Part shown: piece after piece, positions 28,514 through 37,253 of the stretch
Layout: each line of letters opens with the position of its first letter
How positions within the stretch are numbered: the stretch's first letter is position 1
Assembly: GCA_003574885.1 (NCBI GenBank)
Contig: PJFC01000010.1
Location: forward strand, 35,293-99,292
Source: Geobacter sp.
GTDB taxonomy: Bacteria; Desulfobacterota; Desulfuromonadia; Geobacterales; Geobacteraceae
Direction: 5' to 3'
DNA length: 64,000 nt
Made by a program: the position numbers and the translations under genes
Notes under the pieces: generated by a model
What the model saw: only the letters and a program-made list of their open reading frames with translations
The model's database searches: none
What the model was told of the DNA's origin: nothing

Positions 28514-29701
28514 TTATTTTTTGTCCGAAGCACCCAGCAACGGCAAAGCTTTCCCGCCGATGACCCTCACCCTGCTCGTCTCCTCAGCCTCATCCAGCCA
28601 GATCCTCTGGGGCCGGAACACAATCCTGAGGAACCCGCCGAGAACGGCAAGAGCAGCCCCCATCATCAACATGACCTTGTGCCTGCCGCGGGCCACGCGA
28701 ATTTCGCTCCATTGAGCAAGCCCCTCCAATGAGGCAAGATACGCTCCTTGCGCAATTTTGTTTTTACCCCACAACTGCAACTCGGTATCGACAATATTTT
28801 TCTTGTCCAATGTTGCCTTTATCTGTATCGCCTTGTCTTCCGGGTTCAGCCAGGCCTCACCACCAACATTTTCAGACTGGGCATTTTTGAGCGAACCGTA
28901 GTAACTGTATACCCCCTTCTTTTGCGGAAGAGGAAGAAATTTTACAAAATTTTCATAAACAATGGATTTATCCTTCCTTATCATAATCAAGGCGTCGAAG
29001 ATAAATCTGGTCATATGATAATCAAGTCCGCCATAGCGGAATGGTTTACCGGGAGCGATGGTGCCAGTGGCCAGTTCCTTGCGATCAGGGGAGAGCAGAG
29101 CTATTTCCGTCGCCCCTTTTGGCCATTGGGAATTCGGCAGTATCTGCTTTTTTACCTGAAGCATCGGCAATCGGGACGCACCTGCGAGAGAACCCGCTTC
29201 AAATTCTCCGATCAGCCCCTTACCATCAAGCGATATCGGCTCGCCAACGCCCAACCGGCCCATTACCGAGTATTCACGCATGTAGTCATAAGAACCGAAT
29301 ATGAGCAGGAGCAGCAGGCCGACAAAAAGCAATGTTGTTCCCAGGTATCCGAGGTCGCGTTTCTCCCCATAATTGCCGGCAACAGTAAAATGAAAGCCGG
29401 CACCGGCCAGAGCGGTCTGCAACTGTGCGACCGGGCGGTCTATCTCAATTACACTCTTTGGTGGATGGTAATCGGCGCCATAGCGGATATCGCCGCGCAT
29501 TCTCAACATGCGCCAGACAAGTCTTAGCGCAATGCATACGCAAAACGTCACGTTATTGACGAGCAGCAGGTCCCCCGAAACGGGAAGACGCAGCTTTATT
29601 CTGAGCACGGAATATGCGGGTATGACCAGGAAAACCAGCAAGAAGTATGGAGAGACAAAAAATAACTTCGAAGGTCCGGAAAATTTGGTATTTTTGTTCA
29701 T
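28514..29701 (-). CDS. divergent ResB-like membrane protein
   Basis: About 395 residues from ATG 29701; GTG codons at 29707 and 29713 are in frame, and AGGAA upstream suits 29707 best, so the start is unsure by four codons. It has two N-terminal membrane segments, one near residue 135 and one near the C-terminus, with a beta-rich periplasmic domain between, the layout of ResB. Sequence identity to classic ResB is low. With the next gene it may act as an accessory or alternative Ccs1 for multihaem substrates; that is inference. Confidence 0.65.
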   Translation of the reverse strand: MNKNTKFSGPSKLFFVSPYFLLVFLVIPAYSVLRIKLRLPVSGDLLLVNNVTFCVCIALRLVWRMLRMRGDIRYGADYHPPKSVIEIDRPVAQLQTALAGAGFHFTVAGNYGEKRDLGYLGTTLLFVGLLLLLIFGSYDYMREYSVMGRLGVGEPISLDGKGLIGEFEAGSLAGASRLPMLQVKKQILPNSQWPKGATEIALLSPDRKELATGTIAPGKPFRYGGLDYHMTRFIFDALIMIRKDKSIVYENFVKFLPLPQKKGVYSYYGSLKNAQSENVGGEAWLNPEDKAIQIKATLDKKNIVDTELQLWGKNKIAQGAYLASLEGLAQWSEIRVARGRHKVMLMMGAALAVLGGFLRIVFRPQRIWLDEAEETSRVRVIGGKALPLLGASDKK

Positions 29702-29822
29702 TCGCACTGTCACTTCCTGAAATGGAGTAAAAATTGGTTCGATTTACAGGCTTTTGCGGTTGCAAAACCTCAAAAAGTACAACCGTCTGTTTACCATACT
29801 TCAGCAGTACAAGCCAGCAAAT

Positions 29823-31073
29823 TTACTGGGTGGCAGACCGTCTTGCTTCCAGAAGGTCAAGCGATTCGTGGAAAACTCCTGCATGTATTCTTATCCTCCC
29901 CTCCGCACGTGAACAGGCGTTAACCGTATCATGTTCATATGTAAAAACCATCTCCCGGCGCGGACAGAAAACCCTCACTGGTAACCAGATACAACCTGCA
30001 CCTATTAAAAGCAGGGTCGCCGTCCAGACAAGCAGAACGCCATAGTCCTGTATGAAGTCAGTTATCACCATGCGCCTGAAATCGGGGATTGCAAGACGGA
30101 ATCCCTCATTGACAAATTCCCCGCCCGCCGGAACGTTTCCTCTAAAGAGGACATCTTTCCCCTTCAGAACCTTGAACAACAAGGTGAAACGTCCCGTCAT
30201 ATAGGGGTCGCTCCCGTCATCCGGTTTTGCCATGCTGAAGACGATCTGGTACGGAGTTCCGGGAATTTCGAGCCGGTCCTCTTTCCCCGGGGGGTAGATA
30301 TTCAAGGTACCCTGGATCTCGCTGGCTGACTGCATGCCTGGCGCAGAAAAACGGATGATGGATGCAAATCCCAGGTAGCGGGGGTAGACGAAGTAGCCCC
30401 GATAGAGGGAAGGGGGATAGAGCTCGAATACCTTTCTTCCATCCCCTGCCGTCGACGGAGCGACTTCCAGTATCAGTTTTTTGTCGAGGATTGCCCCGGA
30501 AGACGGCTCCAGGCGAATCCTCTCCACCAGACCGCCTTCCCCTTTCGCCGTGGGGATCGGTTCACCCTCGATAACGTTCATCCTGTGCGAACTGCGACTG
30601 GTAAGGCTGACCAGGATGCCGGCGAAGAGGCAGAAAACAGCAGCGAGGAAGAGCACCCGAGCGGGAAAGATGCTGCTCCCCCTCCAGGCGGCAAGCACGC
30701 CTCCCGTTCGGCGACAGGTATAACCTTCTGCTTCAAGGCGCCCAAGCAATTCATCAAATTCGGGGGACACAGGCACGGTAATCGATTCATCGAACAGACC
30801 CGCAGGAGCGTCGTTCTCTTCGCCGTTTTTCACACGACGCCTTTTGAGATGCCTGTCCGTTTCCTTCAGCATCAGACACAGGCTGTTCAGTGGGATCAGG
30901 GCAAGAAGAACTTTCAGAATGACGCTTTTACGGGTAAATTCCATCAGGGCTATCAGCGTATCATCGGTCCCAAAGGCAATCCCGATATAGATAAGCAGAA
31001 AAACTCCGCAAACAAGGGGAGGCAGGGCTCGGGATGACAGTACTGTCCATATTGCACTCAGCAGGCGTTTCAC
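29823..31073 (-). CDS. second divergent ResB-like membrane protein
   Basis: 416 residues. The GTG start at 31073 overlaps the previous stop (GTGA) and has AAGGAGG at the right distance. Membrane segments lie near residues 18-35, 48-65, 130-150 and 345-365, with a periplasmic domain containing the SSHRMNVIEGEPIPTAKGE segment that matches ResB's ...EGE after the third segment. It ends with a short cytoplasmic tail. It is tightly coupled to the DUF2318 gene. Likely a haem-ligation partner of one of the two CcsA proteins. Confidence 0.7.
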   Translation of the reverse strand: MKRLLSAIWTVLSSRALPPLVCGVFLLIYIGIAFGTDDTLIALMEFTRKSVILKVLLALIPLNSLCLMLKETDRHLKRRRVKNGEENDAPAGLFDESITVPVSPEFDELLGRLEAEGYTCRRTGGVLAAWRGSSIFPARVLFLAAVFCLFAGILVSLTSRSSHRMNVIEGEPIPTAKGEGGLVERIRLEPSSGAILDKKLILEVAPSTAGDGRKVFELYPPSLYRGYFVYPRYLGFASIIRFSAPGMQSASEIQGTLNIYPPGKEDRLEIPGTPYQIVFSMAKPDDGSDPYMTGRFTLLFKVLKGKDVLFRGNVPAGGEFVNEGFRLAIPDFRRMVITDFIQDYGVLLVWTATLLLIGAGCIWLPVRVFCPRREMVFTYEHDTVNACSRAEGRIRIHAGVFHESLDLLEARRSATQ

Positions 31074-32407
31074 TTGCCCCCCTCCTTGATCCGTGCTGTT
31101 GCTTGGACAGTATTGCCCCAGGTATTGATCATGGTCAGAGCGTCAATATGCACGCCATCAGCTTTCACCGTGAACGGAACGGGGACGGGGTTGCATCCCC
31201 CCGGTTTTCCCACGGTTTCCAAGGGGATGAGCGTCTTGCAGTAATAGCAGATAACCGTTCCTTCGGCCTGGCCGTAACCGTCCGGCTTGCAGATGGCGCA
31301 GGCGTCCAGGTCCACCGTAAACTCTCCCGAGGGGTTCAACAACACGAAGAAACGAGCTTCTTTCCCCCCCTGCTTGTAAAGGTATTTGTGCAGCTTGCCA
31401 TCCTCCAGATTGATTTCCCCCTGTTTCGGGATGACTATCTCCCCTGCAGGGCTCGCCAGGACTGGCACTGGCGTCGGGTCCCAGTATTCCACGCTCGGGT
31501 AGCTGCTCCGATAGGCAGCGGCCGCAAAAACCAGCAGGGCAAGCAGAGGAATAACGAGTCGGATACGCCGCTCCCTGATAGCGGCAGCCAGCAGCTTGCG
31601 CCGTTTCGCCCCTTGGCGGATATGTGCCACCGACGGCAGCAATTCGAAGCGGATCGACAGAAGAATGAGAACAACCGGGGTGAACCAGATGATCATCCCT
31701 CCCCAGAATCCGACTCCATTGCCGAACAGGAGCCCGATATACCCCCAGAGGTAGGTGCGAATGAAGAGGTGATCCGGAATCAGCATTGATTCAAAAAACT
31801 GGTGGACGAAGTCGTGGGCGAACTTCATTACCTTCATGCTCAGGGGTGAAAAGAGATCGAGGCGGATAAGAGAGGACGCGCTGAATAACAGGAGCGCCAC
31901 CACGGCAGCCATGAGAGCTGGCTGAGACACTGTCAGGGAAGCAGGCAACATCTTCTCCGCTGCCAGGGCAGCGAGGACAAGGATCCCGGCGGCGAGGACA
32001 AGGAGTAGCAAAGCCAGGATAGTGCCACCGGTTACGGGGAGCCGGCAGGTACAAACCGCTCCCGCGATGATGCTCGTCGTACATGTAAAGATTACTGCGT
32101 AAAATGACGCATTGACGAGTTTTTCTCCCTGGAAGACATGAAATTCCCGCATGGTATTGCGGTACAGTGCAGCCACGGCAGTGCCCCAGAGAAGGAGGAA
32201 CACCCCTGCCACCACGCCCCTGACAATTCCGAAAGAGAGCTCACCCGGATATGAACGCAACAGGGCAAAAGCCCCCACCACTCCAAGAGCAAACCCGACA
32301 ACGCCCGTAGCCGCAACGGGAACACGCCGCCCGGAAAATCCTCTCAGCAGAACCAGTACGATCCCGAACCAAGAGAAGAGAAGGGGAATAAGCTTCACTG
32401 CAACCAT
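31070..32407 (-). CDS. DUF2318 membrane protein with Cys-rich C-terminal domain
   Basis: 445 residues. About nine membrane segments are followed by a C-terminal periplasmic domain with CAICKPDGYGQAEG, VICYYCKT and GKPGGCNPVPVP, the CXXC-CXXC-GGCNP pattern of DUF2318, able to bind a metal or iron-sulfur site. DUF2318 proteins occur in the Campylobacter P19 iron locus (Cj1660) beside two FtsX-type permeases and an ATPase, the same partners as here. The start shares its A with the ATPase stop (TGATG). The biochemical role is unknown. Confidence 0.82.
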   Translation of the reverse strand: MVAVKLIPLLFSWFGIVLVLLRGFSGRRVPVAATGVVGFALGVVGAFALLRSYPGELSFGIVRGVVAGVFLLLWGTAVAALYRNTMREFHVFQGEKLVNASFYAVIFTCTTSIIAGAVCTCRLPVTGGTILALLLLVLAAGILVLAALAAEKMLPASLTVSQPALMAAVVALLLFSASSLIRLDLFSPLSMKVMKFAHDFVHQFFESMLIPDHLFIRTYLWGYIGLLFGNGVGFWGGMIIWFTPVVLILLSIRFELLPSVAHIRQGAKRRKLLAAAIRERRIRLVIPLLALLVFAAAAYRSSYPSVEYWDPTPVPVLASPAGEIVIPKQGEINLEDGKLHKYLYKQGGKEARFFVLLNPSGEFTVDLDACAICKPDGYGQAEGTVICYYCKTLIPLETVGKPGGCNPVPVPFTVKADGVHIDALTMINTWGNTVQATARIKEGGK

Positions 32408-33081
32408 CAGGACCTCATCCGCTCTTCGCGCACCAGCACCCCGTCATCGAGGTAAATAGTCCGGTCCCCCCAGGTGGCCACTTCCTGGTTGTGTGTTACC
32501 ATGATAACGGTGAACCGCTCCTCTGCCCGCAGTTCCTTGAGCAGTTCCATCACCATCACCGTACTCTTGTGGTCCAGATTACCGGTCGGCTCGTCCCCCA
32601 GCAGCAGTTTCGGGCTGTTGATAATCGCCCGGGCGATGCAGACCCGCTGCTGCTCTCCGCCCGACAGCTCACCCGGCCGGTTTTTCAGACGATGGCCCAG
32701 ACCGACCCGCTCGAGGGCTGATCTGGCTTCGGCTTCATCCGGCACACTGTGAAAGTACTGCGCCAGCATAACATTCTCGACAGCCGTCAAGTAGGGGACC
32801 AGATGGTGCTGCTGAAATATTATGCCGACGAATTCCCTGCGGAAGCGGGCCAGACCGTCTTCGGACAGCATCAGAAGATCTTCACCGCCAACCTTTAAAG
32901 AACCGGCAGTGGGCCGATCGAGCCCCCCCACCAGATTCATGAAAGTACTTTTTCCAGAACCTGAATGCCCCATAACGGACAGCCACTCTCCCTCAGGAAC
33001 CTGCAGATCAAGCGGCTTAAGGGCGCAGATATCGCCATAGCTTCTGGTGAGACCGTTTGTTTCAATAATTGCTGGTGCCAT
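32407..33081 (-). CDS. ABC transporter ATPase, MacB/LolD type
   Basis: 224 residues from ATG 33081, which has GGAGAAGGTG eight bases upstream; an in-frame ATG at 33105 lacks a ribosome site. Walker [10 protein letters not shown] near residue 38, Q-loop [12 protein letters not shown] signature LSGGEQQRV near residue 140, Walker [13 protein letters not shown] and the switch His VTHNQEV are all present. The family powers FtsX-fold permeases that do mechanotransmission or export. The two permeases immediately upstream are its partners. Confidence 0.93.
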   Translation of the reverse strand: MAPAIIETNGLTRSYGDICALKPLDLQVPEGEWLSVMGHSGSGKSTFMNLVGGLDRPTAGSLKVGGEDLLMLSEDGLARFRREFVGIIFQQHHLVPYLTAVENVMLAQYFHSVPDEAEARSALERVGLGHRLKNRPGELSGGEQQRVCIARAIINSPKLLLGDEPTGNLDHKSTVMVMELLKELRAEERFTVIMVTHNQEVATWGDRTIYLDDGVLVREERMRS

Positions 33082-33285
33082 GTGAATCACCTTCTCCATT
33101 ATCATCAGGCTTGAAAACGTGGATTTTGTGCAAGATCAAGGCGATCGAGGGATGACGCGGAGGCTTTCATCCGGCCTTTGCAACCTTCTCCCCAAATTGG
33201 GGCCCTTCTCCCTCTGGGAAAGAATGTATAGACTGGGTAGCCGCATAAGGAACCCGGAACGCAGAGATTACGCAACAGCTGTGTT
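33082..33285 (-). other. 204-base gap inside the ABC operon
   Basis: This is the largest break in the operon, whose other junctions are mostly a few bases or overlapping. It contains a palindromic CCCCAAATTGGGG near 33191-33203 and no open frame I can support. It may be a processing site, a weak internal promoter or a remnant of an inserted repeat. Nothing more can be said by eye. Confidence 0.4.
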
Positions 33286-34446
33286 TCATTCTCCCCGCAG
33301 GCTCCTGACCGGATCGAGCTTGAACACCGCTATCATCGGCCCGACGCTCCCCAGCAGAGCAAGAAAGAGACTTACCCCCAGGGATATGCCGGCAAACCAG
33401 GGGATTAATTCGGCTGAAGAGGAGAAAACCGTTTTGGTGATGAACTGGGAAATAACAGTGCCGAAGAGATACCCGGCGACCCCGCCCAATACCCCCAGCA
33501 CCACCGCTTCCCCGCAAAAGATCAGCATGACCTCCCAGCGGGTCCCCCCCATCGCCTTCATAAGCCCGATCTCCTTACCTCTCTCCAGCACCGTGGTGCT
33601 CATGGTACCGGCCACGCTACTTCCGGCAGAGACCAGCACCACAGCCGTTACCATGAACATCAGCAGTTTTACCTTGGCAAGCAGCCCCTCGGAAGTCCGG
33701 GCGGTCTGGCGCACCTCATTGACCTTTGCCGTTGGCAGAAGCGACTGTAGGGCGAATGCGCTTTTTTTGAGACTGTCGCCGCCGGCGGTCACCATGAGTC
33801 GAACCAGCGTGAGTTGTCCGTCCAGGCCGAGTGCCTGCTGAAGTTCGGGCAGTGCCAGGAACAGCAGGCCGTCTTCCTCACCTCCGGAAGAAACGATGCC
33901 CGAGATGCGCAGCTTCACGGTTTGGGCCTTCCCGACAAGTTCCAACGTATCTCCCGCCTTGAGTTTCAGACGGGTTGCCAGATCACTGCCGACCACCGTT
34001 TCTCCGGCCATGGGCCAGGTGCCTTTCAGCTGCCACCAGGGGAAAAGACGACGAATATCGGCGAAGTTGACTCCTTCCACCATGAGGTCGGCATCTTTCC
34101 AGTGCAGGACTCCACGCAGATGGTAGGAGCGCTCCGCCTTAAGACCGCTTTTGGTAAGGGCGTCCTCCACCTGGCGCTGCTGCAGGTACGCAGGTTCACT
34201 GACAACGCCGAAATTGAGTCCCCCGCTCCCCACATCAAGCCGGGCCGACTCGGGAATGACTATCAAGTTTGCTCCGTATTTGCGTACCTCTTCCGCCACC
34301 CGTTTCTCCATGGAATACGAGACGATACCCAGCGCCGTGGCAAGGCTTGACGCCATGGCCAACACCGTCAGCAAAAGCGCGGTACGGCCCTTGCGATGGG
34401 CAAGTGCGCGTAAAACAAGTTGGAGCAGCCAGCGGCGCCTCTGCAT
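33286..34446 (-). CDS. FtsX-type ABC permease B
   Basis: 386 residues. One N-terminal membrane segment (TALLLTVLAMASSLATALGI) leads to a periplasmic MacB-like domain, and three C-terminal segments from about residue 260 (LLMFMVTAVVLVSAGSSVAGTM, VLGVLGGVAGYLFGTVISQF, ISLGVSLFLALLGSVGP) carry the FtsX motif EIGLMKAMGGTRWEV. It ends in the LDPVRSLRGE motif usual for the family. It lies one base after permease A and probably forms a heterodimer with it. Confidence 0.9.
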   Translation of the reverse strand: MQRRRWLLQLVLRALAHRKGRTALLLTVLAMASSLATALGIVSYSMEKRVAEEVRKYGANLIVIPESARLDVGSGGLNFGVVSEPAYLQQRQVEDALTKSGLKAERSYHLRGVLHWKDADLMVEGVNFADIRRLFPWWQLKGTWPMAGETVVGSDLATRLKLKAGDTLELVGKAQTVKLRISGIVSSGGEEDGLLFLALPELQQALGLDGQLTLVRLMVTAGGDSLKKSAFALQSLLPTAKVNEVRQTARTSEGLLAKVKLLMFMVTAVVLVSAGSSVAGTMSTTVLERGKEIGLMKAMGGTRWEVMLIFCGEAVVLGVLGGVAGYLFGTVISQFITKTVFSSSAELIPWFAGISLGVSLFLALLGSVGPMIAVFKLDPVRSLRGE

Positions 34447-34447
34447 G

Positions 34448-35677
34448 TTATCCTTTCAGAACCCGTACCGGCTCGACCAGGAGCGCCCGGCGAAGTGGAG
34501 CCACACTCCCGGCTATGGCGACGACAAAGGCCGAGATGATGGCGGTAGGGAAAAGCCAAAGAGGTGATGATATGGTGGAATTGAAGACCGTTCGGCTGAT
34601 GATCTCTGCAAGCTGGTCACCGAGCAGGTAGCCTACAACCCCACCCGCTACAGAAATGATCAGGGTTTCACCGATAAAGATGGCACTGATCTGAAAACGG
34701 TCAGCACCGACCGCCTTCATAAGCGCAATTTCCGGACTGCGCTCAGCCATGGAGGCCATCAGGCTGGTAGAGACGGCAGTTGCCGAGGCGCCAAGGGCCA
34801 GAATCGTCAGAAAGAGCATGACACTGTTTAACTTATTGAGTAGCGCTCCTTCAGCGCTGGCAATCTGCCAGATAGGCTTGGCACGACTGCCTGCCATAAC
34901 CTCTTCCACGTTCTTGGCCACCGCGGTCACGTACGCCGTGCAATACCACTTCTCGTATTCATCCTTCGACATGGTAGCCGGATCTTTCTTGCCGAAATCA
35001 TCCATTGGCACCGTAAGAGCGCTCACCAGAACACGAGAGACCTTTCCCTGCTGCTGTAAAAGTTCCTGAACCGTCACCAACGGTGCGAAAAGCTGCTCTT
35101 CCTCGTAACCGCCGGTAGTAACGATTCCTGACACGCGAAAACGCTGGGTTCTTCCCCGGGCGGTCGTCGCCACCTCACTTCCGACACCAATTTTCAGCCT
35201 CCTGGCCAGAGCGGCGCCGACAATGGCCTCATCGGCGGCCGCGGGCCAATCCCCCTGCACGTCCCACCAGGGAGCGATCACCTTAATTCCCTGAACCGTG
35301 GTTTCCTCCCCGGGCACGGCAAGTTCCTTATTGAACCAGGTCCCGGAAACAACCCCTCGCTCCTTTTTATCCCCTGCGGAAAATTCAGCCACCCCGAACA
35401 GGTAGGGAGTAAAACCGGTGATGTTGTACTTCCAGAAGACTGTCTTGATGTTCGGCAGGTCTTCCTCGCGCAGGAAACCGCCCCCCTCGACGGCAGACGG
35501 TTCCAGGAGAATGTTAGCGCCATAGCTGCGCAGTTCGAGGGCCATCTTGTGGGAGACCTCACCGGCGATGCCGAGGAAAGCCGTGGCCACGGCAGCGCCC
35601 ATGGCAATGGAGAGAAAAACCAGGAAAACCGATTTGGGGCGTTTGAGGAAGGAATTTTTGAGGATGCGGAAAAGCAT
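34448..35677 (-). CDS. FtsX-type ABC permease A
   Basis: 409 residues with the same fold plan as the next gene: one N-terminal membrane segment, a periplasmic domain of about 230 residues, then three segments with SPEIALMKAVGADRFQI and a C-terminal VEPVRVLKG. The shared ends (P-V-R-x-L-(K/R)-G) show the two permeases are related. Its start overlaps the previous stop by one base. With ATPase and DUF2318 protein it matches the gene content of P19-type loci. The substrate or force target is unknown. Confidence 0.9.
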   Translation of the reverse strand: MLFRILKNSFLKRPKSVFLVFLSIAMGAAVATAFLGIAGEVSHKMALELRSYGANILLEPSAVEGGGFLREEDLPNIKTVFWKYNITGFTPYLFGVAEFSAGDKKERGVVSGTWFNKELAVPGEETTVQGIKVIAPWWDVQGDWPAAADEAIVGAALARRLKIGVGSEVATTARGRTQRFRVSGIVTTGGYEEEQLFAPLVTVQELLQQQGKVSRVLVSALTVPMDDFGKKDPATMSKDEYEKWYCTAYVTAVAKNVEEVMAGSRAKPIWQIASAEGALLNKLNSVMLFLTILALGASATAVSTSLMASMAERSPEIALMKAVGADRFQISAIFIGETLIISVAGGVVGYLLGDQLAEIISRTVFNSTISSPLWLFPTAIISAFVVAIAGSVAPLRRALLVEPVRVLKG

Positions 35678-36108
35678 TACCTGCCCTCATCACGCATCAG
35701 TTCTACCTGCATCTCCGCCGGGAGCGAATCACGCAGCTTAACGACTTTCGCCTGCATCCGTCGCCACGCGTAAATTCCCCAGACCACCGCCGTGAACATC
35801 ATGACATGTTTCACCGCCAGCGCCGGTATTTGCAACTTGTCGGCCGCATTGGCCCATTCAAAGCTGGTATAGAAGATGGTACGCGGGACACCGCCAAGAA
35901 CTACCCACCAGAGGGCAAACTTGAAAAGTTTCTTCATCTGGCGGTTTGTCTTCAGGAAGAAGAGCGTTGCCTCGGGCGTGTTCTTGGATGCCTGGATACG
36001 CATGATGGCATGCAGTGCGAAACCACTCCCCACCAGCAACCCGGTTGCCATGTCGTGGAGATAGTTGTTCATCATGATGGCAACACCGAGTCCCGGGCTG
36101 ATATGCAT
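35677..36108 (-). CDS. small polytopic membrane protein with conserved-looking His residues
   Basis: 143 residues from ATG 36108, which has AAGGAG nine bases upstream. Three to four membrane segments are visible. His18 and His33 (in NYLHDMATGLL and GFALHAIMR) lie around the first segment and a third His is in ALAVKHVMMF in the third. Such His in membrane helices can bind b-type haem, but this is inference. It is located between CcsA and the permeases and overlaps permease A by one base. I do not recognise the family. Confidence 0.65.
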   Translation of the reverse strand: MHISPGLGVAIMMNNYLHDMATGLLVGSGFALHAIMRIQASKNTPEATLFFLKTNRQMKKLFKFALWWVVLGGVPRTIFYTSFEWANAADKLQIPALAVKHVMMFTAVVWGIYAWRRMQAKVVKLRDSLPAEMQVELMRDEGR

Positions 36109-36210
36109 GGTTTGCAACTCCTTATTTTATGTGAAATAGTCTACTGAGAATCGAACGCGAACGTCGTCCAATGAAAGGAGAGGAATCACCTCTCATCGGC
36201 TTGTGACTTT

Positions 36211-37035
36211 TCACTGCACATTGAAGAAATGCTGACTGCTGCTGTTCACGAAGTTGACACCGAAAAACGAGATGATGACCGTACTCAGGGCGACAATCAG
36301 CAGCCACGCCACCCGATACTCGCGCCAACCGAAGGTAACGCGCAAATGGATGGCAATCCCGTAGGTGGTCCAGGAAATCATTGACCAGGTTTCCACCGGG
36401 TCCCAACTCCAATAGCTCCCCCAAAGGTCCTTGGCCCAGATGGCGCCGGCCGAGATCATCAGGGTATCGGTGATGAAGCCGAAGACCAGGTAGCGAAACA
36501 TAAGCTCATCCAGGCGCGCCAGCGAGGGGAACCGCTCAAAAGCAGGATTTGCCGGGTTCTTGCGTTTCAGCAGGTAGAGAACACCGGCGGCCATGGCCAG
36601 GGAATAGGAGCCGAAAGCCAGCCAGGCGAAGTAAACATGAATATAGAGCCAATAGCTCTTGAGATTCGCCGCCAAGGGGGAGAGGGTCGGGTTGCGCATG
36701 ACCCCGTAGCCCATCATGATGATCACCAGCGGAATAGTGGCCGTGGCCAGTCCCTGCAGAGTTTTGTTTTCCCAGGACACAAGCAGCGTGGCCGCAACAA
36801 TGAACCACCCTCCCATAAGGGCGCTCTCGTAATCGCCGGACCAGGGGAGATGGCCAGTTTCCAGGAAGCGGGCGCAGATAGCGGCGCTGTGGGTAGTGAA
36901 ACCCGCCGCGATGAGCAGCGTCAGTTTCGGCAGGGGCCGGGGGTTTTTGAACACGATGGCGTAGATGAACCCCCCTGCAGCCAGGGAGTAAATCGCCAGC
37001 GTTATCCAGAAGAATGCGGTTTCCAGGTTTGACAT
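36211..37035 (-). CDS. ccsA: CcsA/ResC-family cytochrome c synthase subunit, second copy
   Basis: 274 residues with about eight membrane segments, WWD motif LWGSYWSWDPVETWSMISW, and His in IHVYFAWLAFGSY and IHLRVTFGW. It is highly similar along its length to the CcsA at 27605-28441 and probably arose by duplication. It is the first gene of the long - strand maturation/ABC operon and lies just downstream of the cytochrome conduit operon. A hairpin followed by seven T sits between its promoter region and start. Confidence 0.93.
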   Translation of the reverse strand: MSNLETAFFWITLAIYSLAAGGFIYAIVFKNPRPLPKLTLLIAAGFTTHSAAICARFLETGHLPWSGDYESALMGGWFIVAATLLVSWENKTLQGLATATIPLVIIMMGYGVMRNPTLSPLAANLKSYWLYIHVYFAWLAFGSYSLAMAAGVLYLLKRKNPANPAFERFPSLARLDELMFRYLVFGFITDTLMISAGAIWAKDLWGSYWSWDPVETWSMISWTTYGIAIHLRVTFGWREYRVAWLLIVALSTVIISFFGVNFVNSSSQHFFNVQ

Positions 37036-37054
37036 CAGGTTGTGCCTTTTTCGT

Positions 37055-37088
37055 AAAAAAACCCCCGGAGTTCCGAAAACCTCGGAGG
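37055..37088 (-). terminator. terminator-like hairpin in the leader of the ccsA operon
   Basis: On the - strand a stem CCTCCG-AG pairs with CTCCGGGGG (one wobble, one bulge) around a ten-base loop and is followed by seven T. It lies only about 20 bases before the ccsA start. Position suggests an attenuator or a back-up terminator for the cytochrome operon upstream. No leader peptide or ligand-binding fold was recognised. Confidence 0.5.
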
Positions 37089-37167
37089 CATTAATGTTGA
37101 ATATCCTATAAAAAAAGGTTCAATTTGCTGTTAAGTTTTATAGCAGAAGCATCTGTAAATTAAAATA

Positions 37168-37193
37168 AAAAAAGCCGGCGAAATGCCGGCTTT
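37168..37193 (-). terminator. rho-independent terminator of the cytochrome conduit operon
   Basis: On the - strand AAAGCCGGC-ATTTC-GCCGGCTTT is followed by a T-rich run (TTTTATTTTA). The perfect nine-pair stem lies about 60 bases after the stop of the lipoprotein cytochrome gene. It should end transcripts from the porin-cytochrome operon. Confidence 0.88.
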
Positions 37194-37253
37194 ATTGCAT
37201 GTCAAGGGTTAAGCAGGGAGGGACCTTGCGATCCCTCCCTCTCCTGTAAAGTC

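Noticed and set aside
26163..37035. A classical P19/Ftr1 iron uptake locus
   Set aside because: The DUF2318, permease and ATPase genes fit, but neither a P19-like periplasmic protein nor an Ftr1 permease with REXXE motifs is seen in the window.
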